This document shows positions 37,638-46,406 of a stretch of 64,000 bases of DNA, piece by piece. The notes beneath the pieces were generated by a model that saw only the letters and a program-made list of their open reading frames with translations, did not search any database and had not been told where the DNA came from. Source of the DNA: Polaribacter sp. (GTDB lineage Bacteria > Bacteroidota > Bacteroidia > Flavobacteriales > Flavobacteriaceae); assembly GCA_029245785.1 (NCBI GenBank), contig JAQWOR010000077.1, positions 216,995 to 280,994 on the forward strand. The letters are read 5' to 3'. The translations under genes were made by a program, and so were the position numbers. How positions within the stretch are numbered: position 1 is the stretch's first letter; every line of letters begins with the position of its first letter.

Positions 37638-38648
37638 TTAAAATAAAGAAACTCCTGTACCAAACTCATCTGCATAAGAAATGACACCATTGTTAATTGT
37701 AATTCCGCTTGCAATATCTTTTTTTAGGAGCAATCCGCCATCCATATCAACATAGTCTAATAAAGGCAATATGTGTGCAATTGCAGAAATGCCAACGGTA
37801 GATTCTGTCATGCACCCTACCATGGTTTTCATTCCTAATGACTTCGCTTTTAGAAGCATTCTTCTTCCAGGAGTTAAGCCTCCACACTTTGTCAACTTTA
37901 CATTAATGCCATGAAATAGGCCTGCGCATTTTTCTACATCACTTTCTACAATACAACTTTCATCAGCAATGACAGGTAATGCAGAGTGTTTAAATAATTT
38001 TTTTGCACCTTCAAAGTCATCTGCTTTTAAAGGTTGTTCTAAAAATTCAACGCCCAATTCTTTCAGTTTTTTTGAATTTTCAATTGCTTCATCTGCAGTC
38101 CAACCACAATTTGCATCAATTCTAAAAATGGCATCCGTATGTTTTCTAAGTTCGCTTACAATAGCAATATCATCTCTGGTTCCGAGTTTTATTTTATAGA
38201 TAGGCCAAGGCAGTTCTTTCATCTTGGCAATCATTTTTTCGACAGTATCAATTCCAATGGTATAATCGGTCATGGGGTTTTTAGAAATGTCATATCCCCA
38301 GACTTCATATAGCTTTTTCTTTTTTCTCTTTGCATACAAGTCGTTAAAGGCCATGTCTAATGCACATAGCGCGAATAGGTTTTCTGTAAAAAAAGGCTGT
38401 ATTTTTTCCCAGAAAATTTCTGGGGTTTCTTCAGATAAACTTTTGATAAGCTCTTGTTGCTTGTTGATATCAGCAATCATATTTTCTACGCTAATATGAT
38501 AATACGGATTTGAAGTTGCTTCACCAAAGCCAGAGATTCCATTATGTGTTAATTCAACCACTAAAGAAGGTTGAAAATCGTGCGATTCTCTAGAAATTGT
38601 AAAAGTATGTTTTAACTCAAGATTGTAGGAGTGTAATGTAATATTCAT
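37638..38648 (-). CDS. Dipeptide epimerase (enolase superfamily)
   Basis: A 336-aa member of the muconate-lactonizing subgroup, close to L-Ala-D/L-Glu epimerases that recycle murein peptides. Catalytic Lys of the KxK motif is in YKIKLGT. Metal ligands lie in FRIDANCGW (Asp), EFLEQPL (Glu) and VIADESC (Asp), with the second Lys in VKLTKCGG. The GISGFGEATSNPYYH block is the mobile loop. It overlaps no gene and leads the aminotransferase, OsmC and recJ run. Confidence 0.9.
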   Translation of the reverse strand: MNITLHSYNLELKHTFTISRESHDFQPSLVVELTHNGISGFGEATSNPYYHISVENMIADINKQQELIKSLSEETPEIFWEKIQPFFTENLFALCALDMAFNDLYAKRKKKKLYEVWGYDISKNPMTDYTIGIDTVEKMIAKMKELPWPIYKIKLGTRDDIAIVSELRKHTDAIFRIDANCGWTADEAIENSKKLKELGVEFLEQPLKADDFEGAKKLFKHSALPVIADESCIVESDVEKCAGLFHGINVKLTKCGGLTPGRRMLLKAKSLGMKTMVGCMTESTVGISAIAHILPLLDYVDMDGGLLLKKDIASGITINNGVISYADEFGTGVSLF

Positions 38649-38716
38649 TTTTCAAAAATTATGAAAGGTAAAGTTATAAAAATAGATATCTTTAGCATCA
38701 TAAAAAAAGAGAAAAC

Positions 38717-39307
38717 ATGCCATTAGTTACGCCACTTTCAGCAGATCATAATTTAGAGACTAAAGAATTAGCAACATTTTTTAATGAAACCTTGGGGTTT
38801 TGTCCAAATTCGGTCTTGACTATGCAGCGAAGGCCTGCAATTTCGAAAGCCTTTATCAACTTAAATAAGGCTGTAATGGCAAACGAAGGACGGGTAACGT
38901 CGGCGTTGAAACGGATGATTGCTTGGGTAAGTAGTAATGCTACAGGATGTAGATATTGTCAAGCGCATGCCATAAGAGCTGCGGAGCGCTACGGAGCAGA
39001 ACAAGAGCAGTTGGATAATATTTGGGAGTACAAAACACATGCGGCTTTTTCGGATGCAGAACGTGCTGCCTTAGATTTTTCTTTAGCAGCTTCAATGGTT
39101 CCAAATGCCGTTGATGAAACGATTAAAACCGAGTTGTACAAACATTGGGACGAAGGTGAAATTGTAGAGATGTTGGGGGTTATTTCGCTCTTCGGATATT
39201 TAAACCGTTGGAACGACTCTATGGGAACTTCTATTGAAGAAGGTGCTGTAGAAAGCGCAGAACAATACTTGGGTAAAACAGGTTGGGAAAAAGGAAAGCA
39301 CGTTTAA
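38717..39307 (+). CDS. Carboxymuconolactone decarboxylase / AhpD-like protein
   Basis: A 196-aa all-alpha protein of the AhpD-like superfamily. The redox motif CRYCQAHAIRAAERYG (CxxC with following His) is that of alkylhydroperoxidase D-type peroxidase-related enzymes. Many homologues reduce peroxides through this dithiol. The gene is single, divergent from the dipeptide epimerase, with a near-consensus box (TATCTTTA) upstream. Confidence 0.87.
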   Translation: MPLVTPLSADHNLETKELATFFNETLGFCPNSVLTMQRRPAISKAFINLNKAVMANEGRVTSALKRMIAWVSSNATGCRYCQAHAIRAAERYGAEQEQLDNIWEYKTHAAFSDAERAALDFSLAASMVPNAVDETIKTELYKHWDEGEIVEMLGVISLFGYLNRWNDSMGTSIEEGAVESAEQYLGKTGWEKGKHV

Positions 39308-39454
39308 GATTTTTTATCATTTCGAACGAGGCCTCACTATTTCTAAGGAGAGGCTTGCAGCAATCTGTTAATTGATAAAAAAGAAGGCGTTTTTTCCTTC
39401 TGCTACCATTTTATTTTTGATGATGTAACGCATTAAGAAATTCATAAATAGTAT

Positions 39455-40579
39455 TTAAATAATAACGAATTTAAACAAAAAGATGGTTAGCACGCCCCAA
39501 AAAGTACCCGAGGCCATGCTTAAAATGGCTAAAATAATGGCATGTGGCATCCATTTTTTCTCATAGGCAGCAGTAACAGCTGGAGCAGTCGCAATACCAC
39601 CAACATTAGCCATACTGGCAATAGGAACCCAAGCAGTATTTATATTTAATAATTTAGCTACCAGTAATAAAATTACAAAATGACTTACCAACCAAACAAT
39701 TAAAAAACCTAAGAAACTTAAGTCAAATTGAATTAAACTAAATTTAAGTTTTAATCCTAAAATAGCCATTACAATAAGAATTAAAATCCCGCCTAATTTT
39801 AATACAAATTTAAAATTCCAATGCTTTATAAAGTTACTAAATACGAGACCTAATATTGATAAAATGATAATTTTAGCGATGAAGCTGTCTACTAAAAAAT
39901 TGGTAACCAAAACACAACCAAATAATATAATAAAACAAAGTATTGGAAGCAAAGTCTTTCCTTTTTGTTGTTCAATACTTTCAGGCATTGTTAAATTAGT
40001 AATCTTTAATTTTTTGTTTAAAAAAGCACTTTTTTTAATGCCTTGAAACATTAAAATAGTCCAAATATTAACCAATATATTGTCTAATACTAATACTGTA
40101 AGAAAAATGTTTTCTGGGCATTCAACCAATTCTTTTAAAACTAACTGACTTGTACTTCCTCCAATCCAGCTACCAACAATTGGGGGTACTCCTTTCCAAT
40201 AATCTTGTTTAATAAACACTTCGGATATTAAATTTGTGTCTAAAAAAATAAAAGCCAATATTACAGGAAAAACTGCAATCCAAAAGGAACCCGAAACAAA
40301 AAGCAAAATAGGTTTCCAGCCAATTGCTTTTAATTGTGTAATGGATAAACTACTCATTACAGCTATAATTGCAAATGGAATAAAGTAGTTTTTGCTATAG
40401 GTATGGATGTTGGTTTGTGAAAAATCCTCCCCTAATAAAGAAGAAATTACAGCAGGAATTAAATAGGCTAATAATATGGCAGGAATCCAATCAAATAAGG
40501 ATTTGATGTGTTTATTTTCCCATTTGTCTAAATAGAATACAGCAAGTACAGTAAACAATGAAATAATCCAAGGGGTCAT
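39455..40579 (-). CDS. DUF819 family membrane protein
   Basis: A 374-aa polytopic membrane protein with about ten segments. Landmarks are GVPPIVGSWIGGSTSQLVLKE-like block near residue 120 and the C-terminal ASMANVGGIATAPAVTAAYE. DUF819 is a Bacteroidota-rich transporter-like family of unknown substrate, sometimes near cell-wall peptide genes. It follows the AspA-family gene by 6 nt, so they are co-transcribed. Confidence 0.8.
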   Translation of the reverse strand: MTPWIISLFTVLAVFYLDKWENKHIKSLFDWIPAILLAYLIPAVISSLLGEDFSQTNIHTYSKNYFIPFAIIAVMSSLSITQLKAIGWKPILLFVSGSFWIAVFPVILAFIFLDTNLISEVFIKQDYWKGVPPIVGSWIGGSTSQLVLKELVECPENIFLTVLVLDNILVNIWTILMFQGIKKSAFLNKKLKITNLTMPESIEQQKGKTLLPILCFIILFGCVLVTNFLVDSFIAKIIILSILGLVFSNFIKHWNFKFVLKLGGILILIVMAILGLKLKFSLIQFDLSFLGFLIVWLVSHFVILLLVAKLLNINTAWVPIASMANVGGIATAPAVTAAYEKKWMPHAIILAILSMASGTFWGVLTIFLFKFVII

Positions 40580-40585
40580 AAATTA

Positions 40586-41632
40586 CTATTTTTCAAGAAT
40601 TCCTAAATGAATAATTCTACTTCCAGAAAAACAAATAGGGTTTGTACTTTTTCCAATTACAATGCCATCTTCTGGAGCAATATATTTTTTAATAATAGCG
40701 CCAAAAGGATCTTTAAGAATTCCAATGACCTGTCCTTTTCGAATTTTTTGGGTTAAAGAAACAGGAATTTCTAAAAAACCTCCTTTGTCAGTATAAATCC
40801 AATTAGATTTTGAACAAACTATGGTGTTTTTAGAAAGAGAGAATGATTCTTCTGTCATATTTAACCAGGCTAATAAATTCTGAATTCCTTGTACGCCTCT
40901 TTTTATCATTTCTGGTTGATAAACTTGTGGATTCCCGTATTCTACAGTAATAGAATGGATACCTTGTTGCATTGCGGTTGCTCTTAAAGTTTGACTGGCG
41001 GAATTACCAAAACTTGGATTCCCTTTGCTAGCCAAAAGAATATCAGGATTTTGTAACCTTGACATCATCGCTAGTGTATTGTTGCGTAAATCTGCTCTTA
41101 CATACATTGAGTTTGTTCTCCCAAAACTTGCCGTATGCATATCTATGTGAAAATCAAAGAGTTTAATTATTTTATGGTAAATCTGATATACTATTTGTTG
41201 TGAAGTATTGCCGTTTTTTTTTCCAGGAAAGATTCGATTCAAATCGACTTGATCAGAAAAACGTCTTTTGTTGTTAAAAACAGCAACGGAATTTAGCCCT
41301 GGAACAGCAATAATAACCCCTTTCAGTTTAGAAACATCTAGGTTATTGAAAACAGATTGAATAATTGGGATGCCATTTAATTCATTCCCGTGAATTGCAG
41401 CAGTCAACCCTAAAGTTTTTCCATCTTCTTTTCCTTTAGCGATGAGAATAGGAACCTTAATCGGATTATTAAAGGCGTCTTTCCCAATTTCTAACCAGAA
41501 TTTATGGATGCTTTTATAAGGTGTCTTTTCAAGATTAATGGTAGATACTGTTGGGATTGAATCATTATTGCTGAAACTTAACTGGCAGAAAACTAAAAAC
41601 GCACAAAGACATAGAAAATCGAAAAATTTCAT
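40586..41632 (-). CDS. Secreted succinylglutamate desuccinylase/aspartoacylase-family hydrolase
   Basis: A 348-aa zinc carboxypeptidase-like protein (M14 relatives). It begins with a signal peptide (FLVFCQLSFSNN), so it works in the periplasm. Zinc ligands are His and Glu in AIHGNELNG and His in FHIDMHTASF. TVEYGNPQVY carries a likely catalytic Glu. M14-family MpaA cleaves murein peptides, which is one possible role. It leads the DUF819 gene in a two-gene run, with rsmI upstream on the same strand. Confidence 0.85.
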   Translation of the reverse strand: MKFFDFLCLCAFLVFCQLSFSNNDSIPTVSTINLEKTPYKSIHKFWLEIGKDAFNNPIKVPILIAKGKEDGKTLGLTAAIHGNELNGIPIIQSVFNNLDVSKLKGVIIAVPGLNSVAVFNNKRRFSDQVDLNRIFPGKKNGNTSQQIVYQIYHKIIKLFDFHIDMHTASFGRTNSMYVRADLRNNTLAMMSRLQNPDILLASKGNPSFGNSASQTLRATAMQQGIHSITVEYGNPQVYQPEMIKRGVQGIQNLLAWLNMTEESFSLSKNTIVCSKSNWIYTDKGGFLEIPVSLTQKIRKGQVIGILKDPFGAIIKKYIAPEDGIVIGKSTNPICFSGSRIIHLGILEK

Positions 41633-41662
41633 TAAAAAAAGATTATTTAGAGTATAAATTTA

Positions 41663-42352
41663 CTATTTTTTTTGAATTATAATTTTATTTCCTTCAACCA
41701 CAACCACAATCTCTCCTTTAGGTGGTTTGTTAGTGTAATATGCCAAGACTTCAGTGGCAGTTCCTCGAATGGTTTCTTCAAACAATTTGGTCAATTCTCT
41801 AGACACAGAGACTTGTCTGTCTGCACCAAAATATTCGACAAAATGAGTCAAGGTTTTGAGGAGTTTGTGTGGAGATTCATAAAAAATCATGGTTCGCGTT
41901 TCTTCAGCCAATAGCTTTAAACGAGTTTGCCGTCCTTTCTTTACAGGTAAAAATCCTTCAAAAACAAATTTGTCATTGGGCAAGCCAGAATTGACTAAAG
42001 CAGGTACAAAAGCAGTGGCACCAGGCAAGCACTCAATTTCTAATTGGTGTTGTACGCAAGCACGGGTTAGTAAAAACCCAGGATCTGAAATTGCAGGAGT
42101 TCCAGCGTCAGAAATCAACGCACAGGTTTCACCATTTTTTAATCGGTTAACTACACCTTCAATAGATTTGTGCTCGTTGTGCATGTGGTGACTGTACATA
42201 GGAGTTGCAATCTCAAAATGTTTCAACAATTTTCCACTTGTTCGGGTGTCTTCTGCCAAAATAAAATCAACTTCTTTTAACACTCTAATGGCTCTCAACG
42301 TAATGTCTTCTAAATTTCCGATGGGTGTTGGTACTAAATATAGTTTACTCAT
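41663..42352 (-). CDS. rsmI: 16S rRNA (cytidine(1402)-2'-O)-methyltransferase
   Basis: A 229-aa SAM-dependent tetrapyrrole-methylase-fold enzyme that methylates C1402 of 16S rRNA. The N-terminal YLVPTPIGNLEDITLRAI, the DFILAEDTRTSGKLL block, the Gly-rich LISDAGTPAISDPG and the C-terminal PPKGEIVVVVEG are all diagnostic. Length is at the short end for the family. It is followed by the AspA-family gene after 30 nt. Confidence 0.95.
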   Translation of the reverse strand: MSKLYLVPTPIGNLEDITLRAIRVLKEVDFILAEDTRTSGKLLKHFEIATPMYSHHMHNEHKSIEGVVNRLKNGETCALISDAGTPAISDPGFLLTRACVQHQLEIECLPGATAFVPALVNSGLPNDKFVFEGFLPVKKGRQTRLKLLAEETRTMIFYESPHKLLKTLTHFVEYFGADRQVSVSRELTKLFEETIRGTATEVLAYYTNKPPKGEIVVVVEGNKIIIQKK

Positions 42353-42390
42353 TTTTACAGGTATCAGTTAACAATTGTCAGTGATTATTA

Positions 42391-42750
42391 CTAAATAGAT
42401 TCAAACATTTTTACGGTGATATCACTAATTACATTTCCGGTGTGTTTGATCTCTAAAGGTTCAAATAATAATACGTGCACCTCTTCTTTAGCAATCGGTT
42501 TGTGTTCTACGCCTTTTGGAATGATATAGATTTCTCCTTCGTTTAATGTAATGGTTTTGTCGCGAAATTCAATAATCAATACTCCTTTGATGATCATAAA
42601 CAATTCGTCTTCATGCTCATGTGCGTGCCAAATAAATTCTCCTTTTATTTTGGCTAACAAGAGTTGTTGTCCGTTTAATTCACCTATTTTTTTAGGAGTC
42701 CAATGTTCTGAAAAAAGCTTAAATTTTTCTTTTATGTTGATCACATCCAT
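42391..42750 (-). CDS. Small cupin protein
   Basis: A 119-aa single-domain cupin from the ATG at 42750. An in-frame start at 42798 overlaps the promoter box and is rejected. Metal-binding cupin motif 1 appears as WHAHEHEDELFMIIKG, and motif 2 as IPKGVEHKPIA. Substrate is unknown. It precedes rsmI by 38 nt on the same strand. Confidence 0.82.
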   Translation of the reverse strand: MDVINIKEKFKLFSEHWTPKKIGELNGQQLLLAKIKGEFIWHAHEHEDELFMIIKGVLIIEFRDKTITLNEGEIYIIPKGVEHKPIAKEEVHVLLFEPLEIKHTGNVISDITVKMFESI

Positions 42751-42795
42751 CTGTACACTATTTTTTCCAGTAAATACAATCAATAACTGGTAGTA

Positions 42796-42803
42796 CAAAC
42801 TTA
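42796..42803 (-). promoter_or_regulatory. -7 box for the cupin gene
   Basis: The minus strand reads TAAGTTTG, 45 nt upstream of the ATG at 42750. Confidence 0.45.
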
Positions 42804-42870
42804 CAAAGTTTTTAACGGAGTTTGCGTTAGGGAGGCTAGCAATTGCCTAAGCTCTTTTTTTAGCTGCTGA

Positions 42871-42978
42871 ATTCAATTCAGTGCAAGAAAAAAGCGAGCC
42901 TGGTTATTGGAAAAGGGAGATGTAAAAATCCCTGTAGTTGCTTTTGTAAATGGAACGCCCAAAAGAGGATTATTCTAG
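42871..42978 (+). pseudogene. Possible gene remnant upstream of aspS
   Basis: A short frame open from 42871 to the TAG at 42976 reads like a protein C-terminus, with GDVKIPVVAFVNGTPKRG near its end. It has no start codon, and a stop lies just before it at 42868. I do not recognise the family. It could be chance in the 277-nt gap. Confidence 0.25.
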
Positions 42979-42988
42979 TTAAAATCCT

Positions 42989-42996
42989 TAAATTTG
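42989..42996 (+). promoter_or_regulatory. -7 box for aspS
   Basis: TAAATTTG (TAnnTTTG), 31 nt before the ATG at 43028. Confidence 0.5.
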
Positions 42997-43027
42997 CAGC
43001 AACTTTTACGGGAAAAAAAGAATTAAA

Positions 43028-44782
43028 ATGTATAGAAGTCATACTTGTGGCGAGTTAAGAGCCTCACATATAAATAAAGAAGTAACCTTAGCGGGGTGGG
43101 TACAAAAATCACGTGATAAAGGCTTTGTGATTTGGGTAGATGTACGCGATCGTTATGGAGTTACACAGCTTATTTTTGATGAAGATCGTACACCAAAAGA
43201 GCTGCTAGAAAAAGCAAAAACCTTGGGGCGTGAGTTTGTAATTCAGGCAACAGGGACGGTGATTGAAAGAGCCTCTAAAAACTCGAAAATGGAAACAGGC
43301 GCTGTTGAGGTTTTAGTAACTCAATTAGAGATCTTAAACCAAGCAAAGTTACCACCTTTTACTATTGAAGATGAGACGGATGGAGGTGAAGATATTCGAA
43401 TGAAATATCGCTACTTAGACATTCGAAGAAATCCTGTAAAAGAAAGTTTGATCTTTCGCCATAAAGTGGCGATGGAGGTTCGAAAATATTTGTCTGACCA
43501 AGAATTTATAGAAGTAGAAACACCCTATTTGATCAAATCGACTCCAGAAGGAGCGAGAGATTTTGTAGTGCCTTCCCGAATGAATGAAGGTCAGTTTTAT
43601 GCCTTGCCTCAGAGTCCGCAAACCTTTAAGCAACTCTTAATGGTTGGTGGAATGGATAAGTATTTTCAGATTGTAAAATGTTTTAGAGACGAAGATTTAC
43701 GCGCTGATAGACAACCAGAATTTACACAGATTGACTGTGAAATGGCTTTTGTAGAACAAGATGATATTCTGAATGTTTTTGAAGGTTTGACACGTCATTT
43801 ATTAAAAGAAATTAAAGATGTTGAAGTAGCAATGTTTCCACGAATGCTATATGACGATGCGATGCGAATTTACGGAAATGACAAACCAGATATCCGTTTT
43901 GGAATGGAGTTTGGCGAGTTGAATAAAGTAGCCCAACACAAAGAGTTTAAGGTGTTTAACGATGCTGAATTGGTGGTTGGAATTGCAGTTCCGGGAGGAG
44001 CGTCTTACACACGTAAAGAAATTGATAAACTGATTGATTGGGTACGTAGACCACAAGTTGGCGCATTGGGAATGATATATGTAAAGTGCAACGAAGACGG
44101 CTCTTTTAAATCATCTGTAGATAAGTTTTACGATCAGGAAGACTTGGCAAAATGGGCCGAAATTACTGGAGCAAAGGCAGGCGATTTGATCTGTGTGCTT
44201 TCTGGAGAAACCAATAAAGTACGTGCGCAACTAAGTGCTTTACGAATGGAGTTGGCAGAACGTTTAGGATTGAGAGATCCTAAGGTGTTTGCACCGTTGT
44301 GGATACTCGACTTTCCGTTGTTGGAATTGGATGAAGAAACAGGGCACTATCATGCCATGCATCATCCGTTTACATCGCCAAAATCAGGGCAATTGGAATT
44401 GTTAGAAACAGCTCCTGGAGAGGTGAAAGCAAATGCCTATGACTTGGTGTTGAACGGAAATGAAATTGGAGGAGGATCGATTAGAATTCACGATAAAGAA
44501 ATGCAAGCAACGATGTTAAAGCATTTAGGATTTACGGAAGAGGATGCAAAAGCACAATTCGGATTTTTAATGGATGCTTTTGAATATGGCGCACCACCTC
44601 ACGGTGGATTGGCTTTTGGATTGGACAGATTGGTGGCTATTTTAGGAGGTCAAGAAACCATTAGAGATTTTATTGCCTTTCCAAAAAACAATTCAGGACG
44701 TGATGTAATGATTGATGCACCAGCAGCAATTGATGCGACACAATTAAAAGAATTGAGCATTAAATTAGATATGGACGCATAG
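43028..44782 (+). CDS. aspS: Aspartyl-tRNA synthetase
   Basis: A 584-aa class II synthetase. An OB-fold anticodon-binding domain occupies about 1-110 ([15 protein letters not shown]). Motif 2 appears as [19 protein letters not shown] and motif 3 as [15 protein letters not shown]. The bacterial GAD insertion domain fits between about 290 and 420. Length is normal. A terminator hairpin follows. Confidence 0.97.
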   Translation: MYRSHTCGELRASHINKEVTLAGWVQKSRDKGFVIWVDVRDRYGVTQLIFDEDRTPKELLEKAKTLGREFVIQATGTVIERASKNSKMETGAVEVLVTQLEILNQAKLPPFTIEDETDGGEDIRMKYRYLDIRRNPVKESLIFRHKVAMEVRKYLSDQEFIEVETPYLIKSTPEGARDFVVPSRMNEGQFYALPQSPQTFKQLLMVGGMDKYFQIVKCFRDEDLRADRQPEFTQIDCEMAFVEQDDILNVFEGLTRHLLKEIKDVEVAMFPRMLYDDAMRIYGNDKPDIRFGMEFGELNKVAQHKEFKVFNDAELVVGIAVPGGASYTRKEIDKLIDWVRRPQVGALGMIYVKCNEDGSFKSSVDKFYDQEDLAKWAEITGAKAGDLICVLSGETNKVRAQLSALRMELAERLGLRDPKVFAPLWILDFPLLELDEETGHYHAMHHPFTSPKSGQLELLETAPGEVKANAYDLVLNGNEIGGGSIRIHDKEMQATMLKHLGFTEEDAKAQFGFLMDAFEYGAPPHGGLAFGLDRLVAILGGQETIRDFIAFPKNNSGRDVMIDAPAAIDATQLKELSIKLDMDA

Positions 44783-44796
44783 CGTCTTTTAAAATT

Positions 44797-44841
44797 GTCA
44801 GTTCGAGTAAATTTGTTGAAAAACAAATTTGTATCGAGAAC
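44797..44841. repeat. Flavobacterial intergenic repeat-like element
   Basis: The segment starts GTCAGTTCGAG and ends ATCGAGAAC, with an internal stem AAATTTGTT/AACAAATTT. I recall similar GTTCGAG...TCGAGAAC elements between genes of many flavobacteria; no search was run. Confidence 0.4.
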
Positions 44842-44849
44842 AAATATAA

Positions 44850-44882
44850 ATCTCGTTCTAAATTTAGAACGGGATTTTTTAG
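44850..44882 (+). terminator. Terminator after aspS
   Basis: AATCTCGTTCT (44850-44860) pairs with AGAACGGGATT (44867-44877), with one wobble, around AAATTT and followed by a T-run. Confidence 0.8.
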
Positions 44883-44894
44883 TACTTTTATTTT

Positions 44895-45608
44895 ATGAAA
44901 CATCTTCTTTTATTTTTAGTAGTTACAGGATCATTACAAAGTTTTAGTCAACAACTTACAGGGAAACAGTTATTAGAAAAAGCAATTCAATACCACGATC
45001 CAAAGGGGCATTGGGAAACCTTTAAAGGAACATTACTCATTACTATGAAGTCTCCTAAAAAAGCAAGTAGAGAGAGTGAAATTACCATTGATTTGCCAAA
45101 TCAATATTTTTCTGTAAAAGCAACAAGAGAAAAAAACACTACAGAATACAGTATTGATAAAGGCCGTGTTCAAATTGCTTTTAATGGAAAAAACAATCTT
45201 TCAGAAGCCGTTTTAAAGAAAAACAAGTTGAGTAAAAATCGTGCAACCATGTATCAAAATTATTATACATACTTGTACGGATTACCCATGAAATTAAAGG
45301 ATGAAGGGACAATTATCAACGAGAAAGTGGAGCAAAAAAATTTTAAAGGCAACGACTATCTGGTGTTAAAAGCCACCTATAAAAAAGAGGTTGGAAAAGA
45401 CACCTGGTATTTTTATTTCAATCCCAAAACCTATGCCATGGAAATCTATCAATTTTTTCACGATGAAACTAAAAACGATGGAGAATATATTTTGCTAACA
45501 GAAGAAGAAACCATCAACGGAATTAAAATGCCAAAGAACAGGGCTTGGTATATGAATAAAGATGACAAGCTTTTAGGGACTGATATTTTAAAGAGGTCTT
45601 TCAAATAA
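44895..45608 (+). CDS. Secreted LolA-like protein (possible DUF6503)
   Basis: A 237-aa periplasmic protein with a signal peptide (SLQSFSQQ). The repeated beta-strand pattern, with GTLLITMKSPKKAS, YFYFNPKTYAMEIYQF and GIKMPKNRAWYMN, resembles outer-membrane lipoprotein-sorting (LolA/LolB-fold) proteins, and possibly DUF6503. It does not look like the essential LolA itself. Its stop overlaps no gene, and PhzF begins 1 nt later. Confidence 0.55.
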   Translation: MKHLLLFLVVTGSLQSFSQQLTGKQLLEKAIQYHDPKGHWETFKGTLLITMKSPKKASRESEITIDLPNQYFSVKATREKNTTEYSIDKGRVQIAFNGKNNLSEAVLKKNKLSKNRATMYQNYYTYLYGLPMKLKDEGTIINEKVEQKNFKGNDYLVLKATYKKEVGKDTWYFYFNPKTYAMEIYQFFHDETKNDGEYILLTEEETINGIKMPKNRAWYMNKDDKLLGTDILKRSFK

Positions 45609-45609
45609 T

Positions 45610-46401
45610 ATGGAATTAGATATTTTTCAGATTGATGCATTTACAGATGCTGTTTTTGGCGGAAATCCCGCAGCAGTTTGCCCACTTAATGAGTGGATTG
45701 ATGAAAAAATCATGCAAAAAATTGCTACTGAAAATAATGTAGCTGAAACGGCTTTTTTTGTAAAAAAAGCAGACAATTTCGAAATACGTTGGTTTATGCC
45801 CCATGCTGAAATTGATTTATGCGGGCACGCCACCTTAGCATCGGCTTTTGTGATTTTTAATTTTTTAGAACCAGCTTTAAAAGAAGTAACTTTCTTGTCT
45901 GAAAGCGGTCCCTTAAAAGCAGTTCGACAAGATAACGGCTTGATAGAATTAAATTTTCCTTCACGCCCACCTAAAAAGATTGAGATCCCAACCGCTATTT
46001 TCTCAGCATTTAGTGACCGACCAATTGAGGCATACGCAAGTAGAGATTTGATTTTGTTATTTGAAAATGAAGACCAAATTGCGCAGATGAACCCTAAGGT
46101 GTCGTTATTAAAAGAGCTTCCTTATTTGTGCATTGTTCCAACTGCAAGAGGAAAGAGTAAAGAAGTAGATTTTGTGTCTCGTGTTTTTGATGCCAACGCT
46201 ACCACTATGCAAGAAGATCCAGTAACGGGTTCAGCACACGCTTCGTTAATCCCATATTGGGAAAAGAAACTACATAAAAAGGTATTAAAAGCGGTACAAT
46301 TATCTGAAAGAAAAGGAATATTGTACTGTGCAATTAAAAAAGAAAGGGTAACTATTAGTGGGAATGCTGTGTTATTTTTAAAGGGAAACATTTTTATTTA
46401 A
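45610..46401 (+). CDS. PhzF family isomerase-like protein
   Basis: A 263-aa member of the PhzF (diaminopimelate-epimerase-fold) family. DIFQIDAFTDAVFGGNPAAV opens the first lobe, and the catalytic Glu is in NVAETAFFVKK (about residue 45). DLCGHATLASAFVIF and EDPVTGSAHASLIPYW are the other hallmark blocks. In phenazine producers PhzF is an isomerase; most homologues, including this one without phz genes, have unknown substrates. It lies between the LolA-like gene (1-nt gap) and the ClC gene (5-nt gap). Confidence 0.92.
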   Translation: MELDIFQIDAFTDAVFGGNPAAVCPLNEWIDEKIMQKIATENNVAETAFFVKKADNFEIRWFMPHAEIDLCGHATLASAFVIFNFLEPALKEVTFLSESGPLKAVRQDNGLIELNFPSRPPKKIEIPTAIFSAFSDRPIEAYASRDLILLFENEDQIAQMNPKVSLLKELPYLCIVPTARGKSKEVDFVSRVFDANATTMQEDPVTGSAHASLIPYWEKKLHKKVLKAVQLSERKGILYCAIKKERVTISGNAVLFLKGNIFI

Positions 46402-46406
46402 GAAAC

